Source: Enoplolaimus lenunculus (Eukaryota > Nematoda > Enoplea > Enoplida > Thoracostomopsidae). Taken from it: 64,000 bases of DNA. The DNA lies in the NCBI GenBank assembly GCA_030248215.1, contig JASANG010002908.1, forward strand, positions 281,094-345,093, read 5' to 3'. Below the pieces are notes generated by a model. It did not search any database. It saw only the letters and a program-made list of their open reading frames with translations, and was not told where the DNA came from. The position numbers were made by a program, and so were the translations under genes. Positions 26,906 through 37,800 of this stretch are shown piece by piece. How positions within the stretch are numbered: position 1 is the stretch's first letter; each line of letters opens with the position of its first letter.

Positions 26906-27251
26906 GGGCTTTATCAGTTTTCCAACTTTTTTAAGAACTGTTTTAATTTCTCATTACTACACCTTTAAAAATACTGCGTGTAGTAATTGTAACCTTTATG
27001 CCCATTTCAACTCCGATATACGGTTTATAAAATATGTAAATTTACCATCTGATTTGCTTTGGTTTCCTCAATTTTCATTTGCAACGTTTTTCTGAACCGT
27101 AGTTGACAAAAGTCGTTTCTCATTTCGATATGAAGGGCACCAGATAAAATGGATTACGCATCAATTATAACCGAGGTTTAAACATATCGTATTAAACATT
27201 TTATAACGTCCTTGAACGCATCCGCTGCTGCAAAACATTATGTAGTGTACA

Positions 27252-27437
27252 CTAGAAAAAATGGCGAGTCAAATTCTCTCCGAAATCGGATCTACGGGGC
27301 TTTCGAGTCCGCCAGAGTCAAACGTGCAACTCAGTGACTAGAATTTGACTATGGCGGAGTCAAATTTGACTCAGTTTGTGTAGTCCTGCGCCGCCTATTT
27401 CGGGGTAAGTCAGTTTGACTCACCATATTTCACAGTG
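27252..27437. mobile_element. Fold-back MITE, copy 3
   Basis: ATGGCGAGTCAAATT at the left and AGTTTGACTCACCATA...CAGTG at the right, with the internal GGCGGAGTC core. Lies about 550 bp upstream of the neuropeptide start codon. Confidence 0.7.
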
Positions 27438-27989
27438 TATATTCCTCTCAAAACAACCCATTTGCACGTATCAAAACCGTATGATAACTAAAGCACCGAG
27501 ACAAAGTAAAGTCTAGCATAGAACCGAATTTTTATAAGGATAAATGTGCTTGACCCTGTTTATAGTGAGTACAATGCTTAGCTTGCATTGGCAAAAGATT
27601 TTTTACCAAACGAATGATAATTGTGTTTTAAATATTTAGTGCACTTCGACAAGAATCGGCATGGACTTTACATCTGTGTATGGCATACCATCCCGTTAAT
27701 GGCTTTCGCCATGTAAACTGTGTAATTTCAAGCTTCCATATACTTATAGGCCTACCGCTAGCTGGTGATAAACGAAATATATATCCGCTCATTTGGGATT
27801 ACGAAACACACGATACCATTTGTAATAACCCAATTCTCCTGAATTGTTGTGCTCGGTACACTAGGTTGAATAGTGGGTCCATGCTGTTTTTTAGCAATTT
27901 ATTTCGTCAAAATTGTATTTTATTTTTTAGTCAATTGCTGATTAACTAAACTGTATTACCGTCGTTTCTCATATTAATATATATTCATT

Positions 27990-29697
27990 ATGAGTGGAAT
28001 CAAGCAAATTCTATTCACGGCATTGATCGTAGCTGCAGTACTGATATGCACGGTTCAGGTATAAAATAAATCAAGTATATCAGTTGACATTTAACCATGC
28101 CAATAATGCAATATTAAAACGTTATTTCGTTATAGGAAAGTTTTTGATGTAAAGCATAAACAATTAAGCATAACAATTTTCAGTTATTCTTGGTATAAGA
28201 CATGAACAGCAGTTAATTTAAGTTGAAAGCTGCCTGGCGGTAGCATTGCAGAAATAAATCACATTAAGATTGATCAGACTGTAGTGATCCGAGTAAGAGG
28301 GGAAAGGTAATAAAAGAGACCCTCATTTTAAGTTCCAATCAATAGGCGTCTGTATTCCTAATTAATGTCCGTTAGTATATAGAGTCCATTTTTCCTAATT
28401 AGTGTCCATAACAGTACGAAAGCACAACACTGGCATAGACTGTTCAAATATATAAGAGACTCTCGAACAACCCGGACAAACTTTAGATTCAGGAAAAAGA
28501 ATAAAGGACATGGCAATCAACAAAAAAGCTTCAGAGTAAGTCAGTTCTGCCATAAAGAACAAACAGAAAAATAAAGGTGTTGGGTCTAGTGTAACTAAAA
28601 CATGGTGAGACTTAAAATGAAATAGGTTCCTAATTGAATAACAGGGGTACTTACTTTCTGGAAATGCAAACAAAATATCAGTGCTCGTTAATCAATCCAG
28701 TAAAACTAAAGTTATTTTACCAAAATTATTTTACTTTTCTGTTCGGTTTTACCGTTAGAAATTAACAAACTCAAAAACCTTCAACACACAAAATTCCGGT
28801 TTCGATTAGGAAATTTAATTTCGACTTTGATGCCGACAAATTGTATTCCAGTTGGGGCCCTAAAAGGCAGTTATCCTACCAAATAACTAATTATTTGTTG
28901 ATTGTAAAATCATAAAATTTATGGCCCATGTTACTTTAAGGGGCGTCCAGGTTTCTGATAGGTCTGTAAAAGAGTATGTTTAGACTCCAGACTACATTTT
29001 TTGCTTAGGCTTAGGCTTCGGCTTAGGAACACATTTTTGCAACGCTTAGGCTTAGGATTAGGTTTAGGAATACGCTTAATCTACTGTTACGCTCGTTAAA
29101 GTAACATTGGCCTAATTTATCATACTTAACCCCTTCTCACATTGAGTTACCTGTAGGCAACTCAGCGCAGTGTATATACGTTAAATAGTATATATCGCAC
29201 CGTGTTTAACAATTGCAACACGTATACATAGTACTAAATTACCACAAGACGTGAGACCCCCCTCGGGCTCGAGCGTCAAGCTCCTATAGCTGCGTGGTGA
29301 TGGTATACGCCTCCCACTCCAGTCACTGGAGTTCGAATCCTAGCATAAAAGTAGGTCTCAGGGGAAATAGAAAATATTCATGTGAGAAAGGATTAAATGT
29401 TTCTGTATAGTTGTATTTCAAAAAAGTACCGAATCTCACTATTCGCGCTGTAAAACTTAAAACATCATGAAGAAAGATTATCACCATTTATTTGCGATGT
29501 TTCAGGCAAAATCTTTTGAATCAAACAAAAAAAGCACAGGCCAACGATTTCGTGTACGTAATCTGAATCCGGTGGAATTTAGCGCATGGTACGATCAGAT
29601 TATGGGCAGCTTAAACAGCGAACCGATGAAGAAACGAGGCCGAAATTGTTTTTTCGCCCCGAGTAGCTGTTTGGGTGCTAGTCGATTTTCTCGTTGA
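27990..29697 (+). CDS. Allatostatin-C-like neuropeptide precursor, two exons
   Basis: Exon 1 (27990-28058) encodes a textbook signal peptide, MSGIKQILFTALIVAAVLIC followed by TVQ. It splices in phase 0 (CAG|GTATAA ... TTTCAG|GCA) to exon 2 (29506-29697), giving 86 residues. The precursor has a spacer of about 40 residues, then the convertase site KKR (65-67), then the last 19 residues GRNCFFAPSSCLGASRFSR. The ring C-F-F-A-P-S-S-C has the six-residue loop and CxF.P.SC pattern of arthropod allatostatin C (CYFNPISC), and its single C-terminal copy matches that family's layout. Expected role: secreted, disulfide-closed peptide acting on somatostatin/allatostatin-C-type GPCRs; that is family knowledge. 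No Gly-Lys/Arg follows the ring, so amidation is not indicated. Either exon alone would be missed by ORF length filters. A possible AATAAA is at 29849-29854. The 1.45-kb intron holds three transposon copies. Confidence 0.78.
28923..29112. mobile_element. TTAGGC-bearing MITE family B, copy 2
   Basis: GGCCCATGTTACTTTAAGGG ... GTTAAAGTAACATTGGCC inverted ends; interior GCTTAGGCTTAGGCTTCGGC. In the neuropeptide intron, directly followed by the TTAA-type MITE. Confidence 0.75.
29126..29396. mobile_element. TTAA-target MITE with internal tRNA-like sequence, intact copy
   Basis: Flanked by TTAA on both sides, with termini CCCCTTCTCACATTGA / TTCATGTGAGAAAGGA. TTAA target duplication and CCC.. ends are piggyBac-superfamily features. 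Inside, TAGCTGCGTGGTGATGG (29287-29303) and GAGTTCGAATCC (29329-29340) resemble the A and B boxes of a tRNA promoter at normal spacing. Sits in the neuropeptide intron, ending about 110 nt before exon 2. Confidence 0.75.
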
Positions 29698-30139
29698 AAA
29701 TTTGATAGCGTTCAGAAGAATTAAAATGAATATCAACGGTAACGTTAGGAATTTAGGCTTGTTTTCAATCAAAGTCTAGTAAATACACGTTTAGTAATAT
29801 ATTTAGTTGCTTTATTGTGATTTACGCATATTGAGGAATCGTGTCAAAAATAAAATGAATACGCAAATTGCAGCTGCAAGTTGTTCGTGCAACGCGTGCC
29901 CGTTTGTGGGTATAAACATATTCTAATCCAAAAATATGAAAAAATAACCGGCCGAAATTAAATGCTTTTCAAAAACGAAAATAATTTGACGCCAAACATA
30001 AAGCATACGACATGATAATTTTAACCGTTCCTATCCAAAAGAATCAAAACACAAACGAAGATCTCGTCGTGAGCGGCCAGTTGAAACATGAAAGGGTTCC
30101 ACGTTTCAATACCACATTTTCTGCAAAACTACATAAAGG

Positions 30140-30391
30140 TTGGCCGGCCAATGTAAGGAACGGGAGCAGAACAGTATAATAAGCGTATTCCTAATCCTAA
30201 AGCCTAAGTCAAAGCGTAAGAAAGAGCATATTCCTAAGCCTACGCCTAAGCCAAAACCTAAGCCAAAGCGTAAGAATGAGCATATTACTAAGACTAAGCC
30301 TAAGCCAAGCAAAAAATTAGTCTAAAGCTTAAAGCTTACTCTGTTCTAATAACACAGAAAAACGCTCTGCTCCTGATCTTTATATGGGCCG
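30140..30391. mobile_element. TTAGGC-bearing MITE family A, long copy
   Basis: Ends GGCCGGCCAATGTAAGGAAC and GATCTTTATATGGGCC; core of CCTAAGCC repeats interrupted by AAGCGTAAGAATGAGC. Family A differs from B outside the core. Other fairly complete copies: 23952-24122, 30973-31165, 31577-31775, 35279-35486, 38294-38485, 40346-40545, 40756-40967, 44913-45131, 54787-54955, 55987-56152; fragments at 21221-21370, 30729-30822, 37962-38030, 38799-38879 and 45270-45385. Confidence 0.75.
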
Positions 30392-32540
30392 GTTGACCAT
30401 AGGCTCAGTTCTGTGGTACGGCCGGCGCTGCAGGGCACCCAGGTTATTTCCCTTCACATCAGAGAGGACAATTAAAAAAAAAATATTGTATTAAAAAATT
30501 TAGTAGGTACTAAAATTACGTTTGGCTTCTTGTTCGCTTGGTTTACAAGCTAATAAACTGTCGTATATTGCGGCACCATAACCAGAAATATCCGGATCAC
30601 ATGCAATTTTTGCAGTTTTTTAGGGTTGGCCGCTACTCGCTGCGCACTCACGTTAGACGCGCTGTGTTATACGTCGTCGTGCGGCTCTGTGAGGCGCTGC
30701 ACGTCACAAAAATATATACTGCGAGAAAGATCAAGGGCGGAGAGTATTTAGGCTTAGGTATAGGCTTAGGAATATGGAATATGCTTATAATACTGTTCCG
30801 TCCGTTGTTTACATTGGCCCTGCAACCCTTAGTCTTCATAAAAAACGCAACACCTGTTCAATTGTTTTGATTCTATAACACTGTTGAGTTGCTGTAGATA
30901 CCGGTCACAGTAAAAGATGCGTAGGTTGAGGTTGTGTGAATGTATTTTAGCGCCACCGTTTCTGCAGTTCATGTAAAGATCAGGTGCGGAACGTTTTTTC
31001 TGTGTTCCTGCAATACAGTGAGCTGAAGCTTTTGACTAATTTTTTGCTTTGGTTTTAGGCTTACGCTTAGGTTCAGATATAAACTCAGTCTTCCGCTTAA
31101 TAGGCTGAGGCTTAAGCTTGGAAAGACGCTTTTACTATTGTTACTGTCCTGTTTTATACATTGGCTTTCTCCGCAATAGGGTCATCAATCTTAAAGTCAT
31201 ACGTTCAAACCATTGCTATTCTCTTGATACAAAGCGTTTATTATGCGTATGCGCAGTGTAAAATCTACACATATCCTTAGAGCTCATGAGAGCTCGAGCC
31301 AGTCTAGTAAAGTCGGCCGATAATGGTAAACTCCATCCGCCTAAAGGGACTTGGGTTCAACTTTGGACATGACGATAGTTTTAGTAACGACGGACTGTCA
31401 TTTCAATTATTTTTGTTTAATGTCCCTCCCTCCTGCGGATCAGCAAAATTTCTCCTTCAATAAAAGCAGTATATACTTTTGCTTCAAACAAATAATTTAA
31501 TATCTGATAATGGGATTAGGCACTGCCACTTTGGTATATATAAATTAAATTAGGTTCGATAAGTTGAAGTAAAACGAACATGGCCCGTGCAAAAAACAAC
31601 GTTGGAACTGTTTTGCTGTGAGACTGCAATAGAGTAAGCATAAGCTGTAGATTAACTTTTTTTGCGTAGTCTTAAGTTTAGGCTAGGCTTAGGTATAAGC
31701 TCATGCTTATGCTTTTAGCCTTAGGCGCACGAATATGCTTAATACTACTGGCACGGCCGTGTTCAATAACATTGGTCGCGAACTTGATACTGAAGACTAG
31801 CTTGTCAATTAAATTTAAATTTTTTAAGGTAGTTTTGCTAAAAGAAAGAACGTGTTTCAAGAAATGAGACTTAATACTGCTTATTTTCTATTCAAATCAA
31901 ATTTCAGTTTAGTACAGCCTCGTTCAATTTAAGGTATTGCGATTCGTAGAACATTGCCCTCTTAAGTTCTTTGCAAAAACGGACCAGTGTTATTTGACCT
32001 GGACTAGTTTAATCTTTTCAGATATAAAGCTAAATTTGTTTAAAATGCTGTGAAAGTAGATACGTCTCATGCGGCCTGTAGGCTTTGTGGGATAATTTGT
32101 AGAAAATCGTGTTCATAAAATGTGATTTATAACGAAACGAACGCGTTACTATTAAGCTAAACGTTTGATTTCCTATGGAAAATTGTTCGGATCTCGAGCA
32201 ATTTTTTGGATTTGGTTAAAATTTAAAACTTACCTGAATGCGGGGAATTATAAGGTTATTAGAAGATAGGCTAAATAACAGAAACGGAAAGTGAAAAAAT
32301 AATAAAAACGAAACCATAAACGAACGCTTGATTAAGTATTTATATTTTAATAATATTTTATTTCTCTGCCAATGCAATAACTCATGCAAATATGGTTGTA
32401 TGCACTCAAAAGTATAGGATTTGGAATAGGATTAGTCATCCCAAATCGAACAATTTCAGCATATATATTTGTATTGAAAAACTGAATGTAATTATAAAAC
32501 TATAAGATGATTTAAAACTAAGATTATAAAAATAAAGCCT

Positions 32541-32825
32541 CATTCACATGTGCAAGTTTTTGCAGCGAGAACCCGCAGCTATAACTTACACCAAATGCTT
32601 GCAGCTGCAAATATTTTCAAAGGAACATTCTAATACACCAATCAAGATGCAGGTGCAAGCAATTCAAGCGGCATGCAACTGCGTTCACAGGCGGAATAAA
32701 GTAAATAGCATGAATTCTGGTGAATAATTTGCAGCTGCAAGAACTTCAAAGTTTCTTTGTGACCAAACTTGCACATGCAAGTTGTACGTGCATGTTTTCG
32801 TTGCAAAAACTTTCAAGTGTGAATA
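32541..32825. mobile_element. MITE ending CATTCACACGTGCAAG, copy 3
   Basis: CATTCACATGTGCAAGTTTT at the left and TTTCAAGTGTGAAT at the right, same interior blocks as 26650-26905. Confidence 0.65.
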
Positions 32826-33889
32826 GAGCTTAACGAAATTTCTGGTATATCTGTGGAACAGAAACAGAAACGGACGCCAATTTACGCTATAACTTAAAAC
32901 GGATATTCGGTGACACACCGAATGACTTATCTGTGTACTAAGCAATACTGTGTTTCTGTTTTTATTTGTTTATATATTGCTTTTATGATTATTTGTTTAT
33001 TGCTTTTATAATTTAATAGGCTCCGCATTGTGCCGTTTACAATCACACAATAGACTTATGAAGTTTGATTAATTGGCTTAAATGCTTCAAGACAGGCCGT
33101 TTTATACATATTTCGATATCGCAAACAAGGAAAAACGTGCACTTAATCTGGAGAAGCGTGGTAAAAATATAGCGTTCTATAGCCGCTTAATTTAAATTAA
33201 AAGTGCTTAACTTGGCAACATGCCTTATTTTCGAAATATATTGACTAGTCAGTCGACTTTGCGAAACGCAGCAAAAGTTAGCGAACCTGCAACAATCTGT
33301 ATGCAAATTTTCTTTCCACAGAACAATCACATTTCTGTTCTAAGAAAATGTACTGTATATCCGCGGTAAAACACTACGCCTCTCAAAATAACATGGACTG
33401 ATATTCCAATACATAAAAATTTTATGCAGGTATTTGCAGAGTTTTTATTTCAATTATGCGTCAATGGATCATACTTTTCACGTGTTTTATAACTGAAATC
33501 AGTCTTAATGCATGATTAAAATATTAATTAAGTTCGTACGAATAGTTTTGCTCTACTCTGATTGAGGTCCGACACAAGAGTTTCACGGGGTGTATGCCAT
33601 CGTCACAGCTTAACGAAGATGCAAGAAAAAAGTACATTTACCGTTTTGGAGTAACCTTCTGGATCCAAGGTGTATAAAATTTTCAATAGCCACGGTCACC
33701 AGAAAACATTAATATGGGGGTAAATGCCATCCAGAAATGAAATGCTTATGGTTCCGCCTGTGGTTGTAGCTTTTGTGTATTCAAGGTTTCGTTTCTGACA
33801 AATTCCCACGATAATTCTATAAGGCTGTTACACATTTGCGGTGGAAAATGGTATGTATATTATAAACGCTTACCAATCTGTAAATCAAG

Positions 33890-34130
33890 TAATAGCTGTA
33901 GCACGGCTTTGCGTTCTTCCGAGATATCAACGCACGCTGTGGCGATGCGTCAAGTGTGCGGCACAAGAGTATCGCTATCTTGCTGCGCAAATGAATAAAG
34001 AACGAGTGTACGCACAAGTGTGGAACGAGCGCGATGGCACGAGTTCTGCACGAGTGCGCTGCGCGAGTTCTTTGGTCATCTGCACAGCACGAGAGCGATG
34101 CTCGATTACACGGCACGCTTGAAGCAAGCT
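33890..34130. repeat. Dispersed repeat related to 10546-10605
   Basis: CACGGCTTTGCGTTCTTCCG...GCGATGCGTCAAGTGT is the reverse complement, with few changes, of 10546-10605. The remaining 180 bp contain GCACGAG/CTCGTGC repeats in both orientations. Confidence 0.55.
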
Positions 34131-34675
34131 TAGCAGCTCGCGTTTATGTATCAGAAGGACCATAAGCCGTCCTTCAACTGACTTGTACTACGGTCCCAGA
34201 ACGAACAATCTTTGGTATTTTGAATAAAGTGACGAACTAGAATGGTCCCGCAGCAGAGAGGGGACGGGGTTGCTCAGACCTCCTGGAAAATTTTCGTCAC
34301 CCTAGGAAAATTTAAGACCCAGTTGTAAGACCAGAGGTCTCCCGACACGCCACTTAAAACGGTTTTATAAGCATCACTCTTTTGAATACCGAGGCTGCTG
34401 ATCAAGTAAGGATTCCGCCCTTCAACTAAGGGGAAACATTTACTTGTTACATTAAAGGGTAATATCGCTTGATACTATTCGAGAAAATTTAGTACGTTTT
34501 GGAGTTTTGCATCCGATCTGCGCCAACATATATGTTCACACCCAGTTCATTCCTGCAAAGAAAATAAAATTTCAGCTTGGCCCCAATTGCACAGCATGAG
34601 TGTTTGAATACTAGAAAACAGCAGAGGGCTAAAAACTTTCGTTTATACCTTTAAGGAAAACATTATGGAATGTAT

Positions 34676-34750
34676 TAGGGACGTAGCTCAGTAGTTAGAA
34701 CAGCGGACCGGTAACCCGTACGTCGTGGTTTCAAGACATACCGCACCCGC
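34676..34750 (+). repeat. tRNA-derived sequence upstream of the channel gene
   Basis: GGGACGTAGCTCAGTAGTTA is a clear tRNA 5' half with A box; the T arm (GTGGTTTCAAGACAT) is degenerate and the acceptor stem does not pair well. A tRNA relic or SINE head, 90 bp before the start codon. Confidence 0.5.
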
Positions 34751-34839
34751 GGTGGAGACATTTTCTTGAAGTGCTCTATATTATACTGCTTAATTACAAT
34801 TAATTCGTAGTATTTTCCAATGTTTTGAAAGTTAAAATA

Positions 34840-37800
34840 ATGGTCTGGTCATTTCTAATGACAATGAATTTAGCAATTTCTGCGACTCCATTTGAGCTTC
34901 AAATTGGATATCAACTCTGTGATTCGGGCATTGAAGAAGAAATGAACATTATTAATGATGTTATGAATGGATACGATAAACAAGTATTACCGCAAAAACA
35001 AGGTAGTCATAATTTTTGACCAGCCCCCAGTGGGTGAACCACAAAATGTTTAGCGACGGTTGCAACAGGATTTACTATTAAAATAACGTCTGGCCTGTAT
35101 TGCTCGTATCGCACACAAGATGTTGTTCTTTAATTCCACGTGCACCGTTCGCTGCAAAAGAAAATATGAAAAGTTTAGCGTTCAGATGACACCATCAAAC
35201 GAACTCAAACTAAAACATTTCGCACTGAAAAACATAAAATTTAATCTTTTGTGAAACACTGCGATCCTTACGCGGACCGGCCAATATAAAAACAGGAACG
35301 GAACAGTATTATAAGCATATTCCTAAGCGTAAGCCTACGCCTAAGCCTAAACGTAAGAATGAGTTTATTCCTAAGCCTTAGCCTAAGCCTAAACCTAAGC
35401 CAAGCAAAAAAAATTAGTCTAAAGCTTAAGCTGACTCTTTTCTAGTCCCACAGGAAAAACATTCCGCCCCTGATCTTTACATGCGCCTGCGGACCCAACA
35501 TTTCTCAGTTCAATGTTACATTCTCTAGGGCCACTTCTATTGAATGCTTTACCGTTTTGACAGTTTTTCTAACTCTACTAAGTGCTCATGCTATCATCTC
35601 GACAAAATTTCTGCACTTACAAAACAAAAAATACTAGAAACTTGCGCGCGAACGAAAAATATGCAAACTGAACTGGCGTTTACTTTTCATTCAGGATATT
35701 TGCTCTTATTTTTTAACCATCACAATACTCAATTTCTAATAGGTGCTTACAAACCTGACCACCAAAACGTTGGCCAATGCACTTCCAGGTATACTAGATA
35801 TTATACACAGAGCTGAGCTAAGACTTTCATATTTGCATGAAGCCTACATTTCATGGTTCCTTCAGTTAAAATTTTCTGCGGACGCCTGTGTGTATACTGC
35901 AGTGACCCTAATAAAATGGTGGACTGATATTTATTTAGCCTCCCTAGAAGGTATCCCCCTGTTATTCAGTTACGGACTGTTATTTATTGTTAACCGTCTC
36001 TCCGCCGCCTTTCGTTCCTGATATATATGCGCCATGCGGTATTGCAATTATCCGTTGAATTAAACGTTTTTTTGGTTTTGTATCAAAAGCTTGAGCGATA
36101 ATGCATAGTTTATACTTACGAGTGTACTTTAAAATCTTAAGTATGCTTTCAAGTTTCAAAATCAACTTTATTTGGTACTGGAGTCATTAATGCACTATAA
36201 TTTGGGATCATTGACATTTATGGATCCTATTAGGCTTTAAAGACTTTATCCGCTTTCGGTGTGTTATTAGGGATACGGACTATTGATTGGGACTCCAAGC
36301 TGGGCCACGCTCTTTCTTACCCCCTCTTATTCGGGGCACTACAGTACAAATGCAGGCGTCGCGTGGACCAAATCAATGCAATTTTTTGTTGCTGCGGTTA
36401 GCCCAACTATCCTAAATTCATCTATTTAAGAGAAATCGGATAACATAGATTTGATTTTTGCTATATGGAGTTTCGCTCTTGTATACATGAAATGTTATTT
36501 TACCATGATTTTCTGTAATTTTAGGTGTGGTTGTTTCGATTGAAATGACAATAAATGACATATCACGGCTGTCGGAAGTTGATTCTGAATTTGAGTTGGA
36601 CGTGTTTTTCTCAGAAATTTGGCTTGATCAATCGTTGAATTTCACACATAGTCAATCATGTAAGTTTCTGATTTATAATCAGTTAATCCGCTGACGGATC
36701 CACGTCGCATCTACATAGGCCCAGCCCCCCCAACAGGAATCAAAACAAAAATTTTGCTTTAATATTTAGTGACCCTAATAAAGAAGGCGGACCTGAGAAT
36801 TATTTTGATTCTCCTTAGGGAACGCGCGGTTATTCGGTTACGGACTGCTACTTATTTTTAATCCACCCCATCCTAGTTTCACCCAACACCATTCTGCGAT
36901 TTTTTTATATTATTCGGCTTGAGCAGAACTGACATGCTAGGAAGCGTATTTTTGTCGATTGCTATGTCCGTTAACCTTTTTTTGTGGATTTATAAAGTTT
37001 CTGGGGATTGTATGAGTGTTTGTAACATAGTGTGTCTGACTTGGTTTGTTTAGTGGACCCTAATTATAACTTATGGACTCTATCCACCACCGAATCTAAT
37101 TCTAGATACAGACTCCCATTGATTGGAACTGAAAATTTGTACCCGTCCTTGTTATTCATCAGAATATCTGCTACCGAGTTTATCAAGTTTAACGTGGCTT
37201 ATCAAAACATTCGTTTAGTTTTGAGCTAAGAAACTGTAAAGGAGAAATCATTTATGGACACGAACAGTAATCCCGCTTGATAAGCTTACCAGAAAATGTG
37301 AAGGTTCTGCCATTATAAAAATTTTGGTCCCTTAGAAAAGTTTCATCATTCTTGTAAGTCATTTGAAACGCTTGTATGCCTTTCCTCAAAATTTAATATC
37401 CCCTAACACGTCGATATATCAACGGGAATTTCTTATAGCAGCGTGATTATATAGGCAAAGCAACTCTAACACGAGAATACTTTCAAAGCGATGATCATTG
37501 TTAACTTTGCCTACACAGGGTCGTCCGCGAAAAGTTTTATTTGGGGGGGGGGACGTATATACTTTTTGACGGGTTAACTTTTCGAGGCACTAGCCAGTTT
37601 TGGGGAAGGGTGCGGCTCCCAATGCCCCCGTGGGGACACCCCTGTGCCTACTAATGTTAGTTTAGGCTTGACAAATATGACACTTGGTCTGGAATACTTG
37701 CAACAATTATGGCAACCAAACATTTGTATTGTAAACTCAAAATCAACCGAAATACACAAATCTCCAAGTGATAACGTGTTTCTAATATTGTATGAGGTAA

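Larger units (their letters stand above)
19644..27989. other. Gene-poor stretch between ZCCHC7 and the neuropeptide gene
   Basis: Contains the tRNA-like piece at 20.1 kb, degraded TTAGGC/CCTAAG elements at 21.07-21.37 and 23.95-24.12 kb, MITEs at 22.05, 22.79, 24.28, 25.82, 26.65 and 27.25 kb, and a G run at 25.41 kb. 27.44-27.99 kb, directly upstream of the neuropeptide start, is free of recognised repeats and should hold its promoter. No convincing exon. Confidence 0.5.
29698..34839. other. Gene-poor stretch between the neuropeptide and channel genes
   Basis: Three to four TTAGGC-bearing MITEs (30.14-31.78 kb), a tRNA-like fragment near 31.3 kb, a CATTCACACGTG MITE at 32.5 kb, and the dispersed repeat at 33.9 kb. 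31.8-32.5 and 32.85-33.85 kb look like unique AT-rich DNA. Confidence 0.5.

Noticed and set aside
27680-27949. 89-codon frame just upstream of the neuropeptide gene
   Set aside because: No domain, no splice link to the downstream exons, ends before the signal-peptide ATG; more likely promoter or 5' flank.
33600-33780. Minus-strand segment reading LYTLDPEGYSKT before a GTAAAT donor
   Set aside because: Suggestive of a coding exon, but no acceptor or neighbouring exon in phase could be found and the frame closes upstream; left as a possible decayed fragment.
34676-34750. Functional tRNA gene
   Set aside because: The 5' half is tRNA-like, but the T arm is altered and the acceptor stem does not close, so it is treated as a relic or SINE head.
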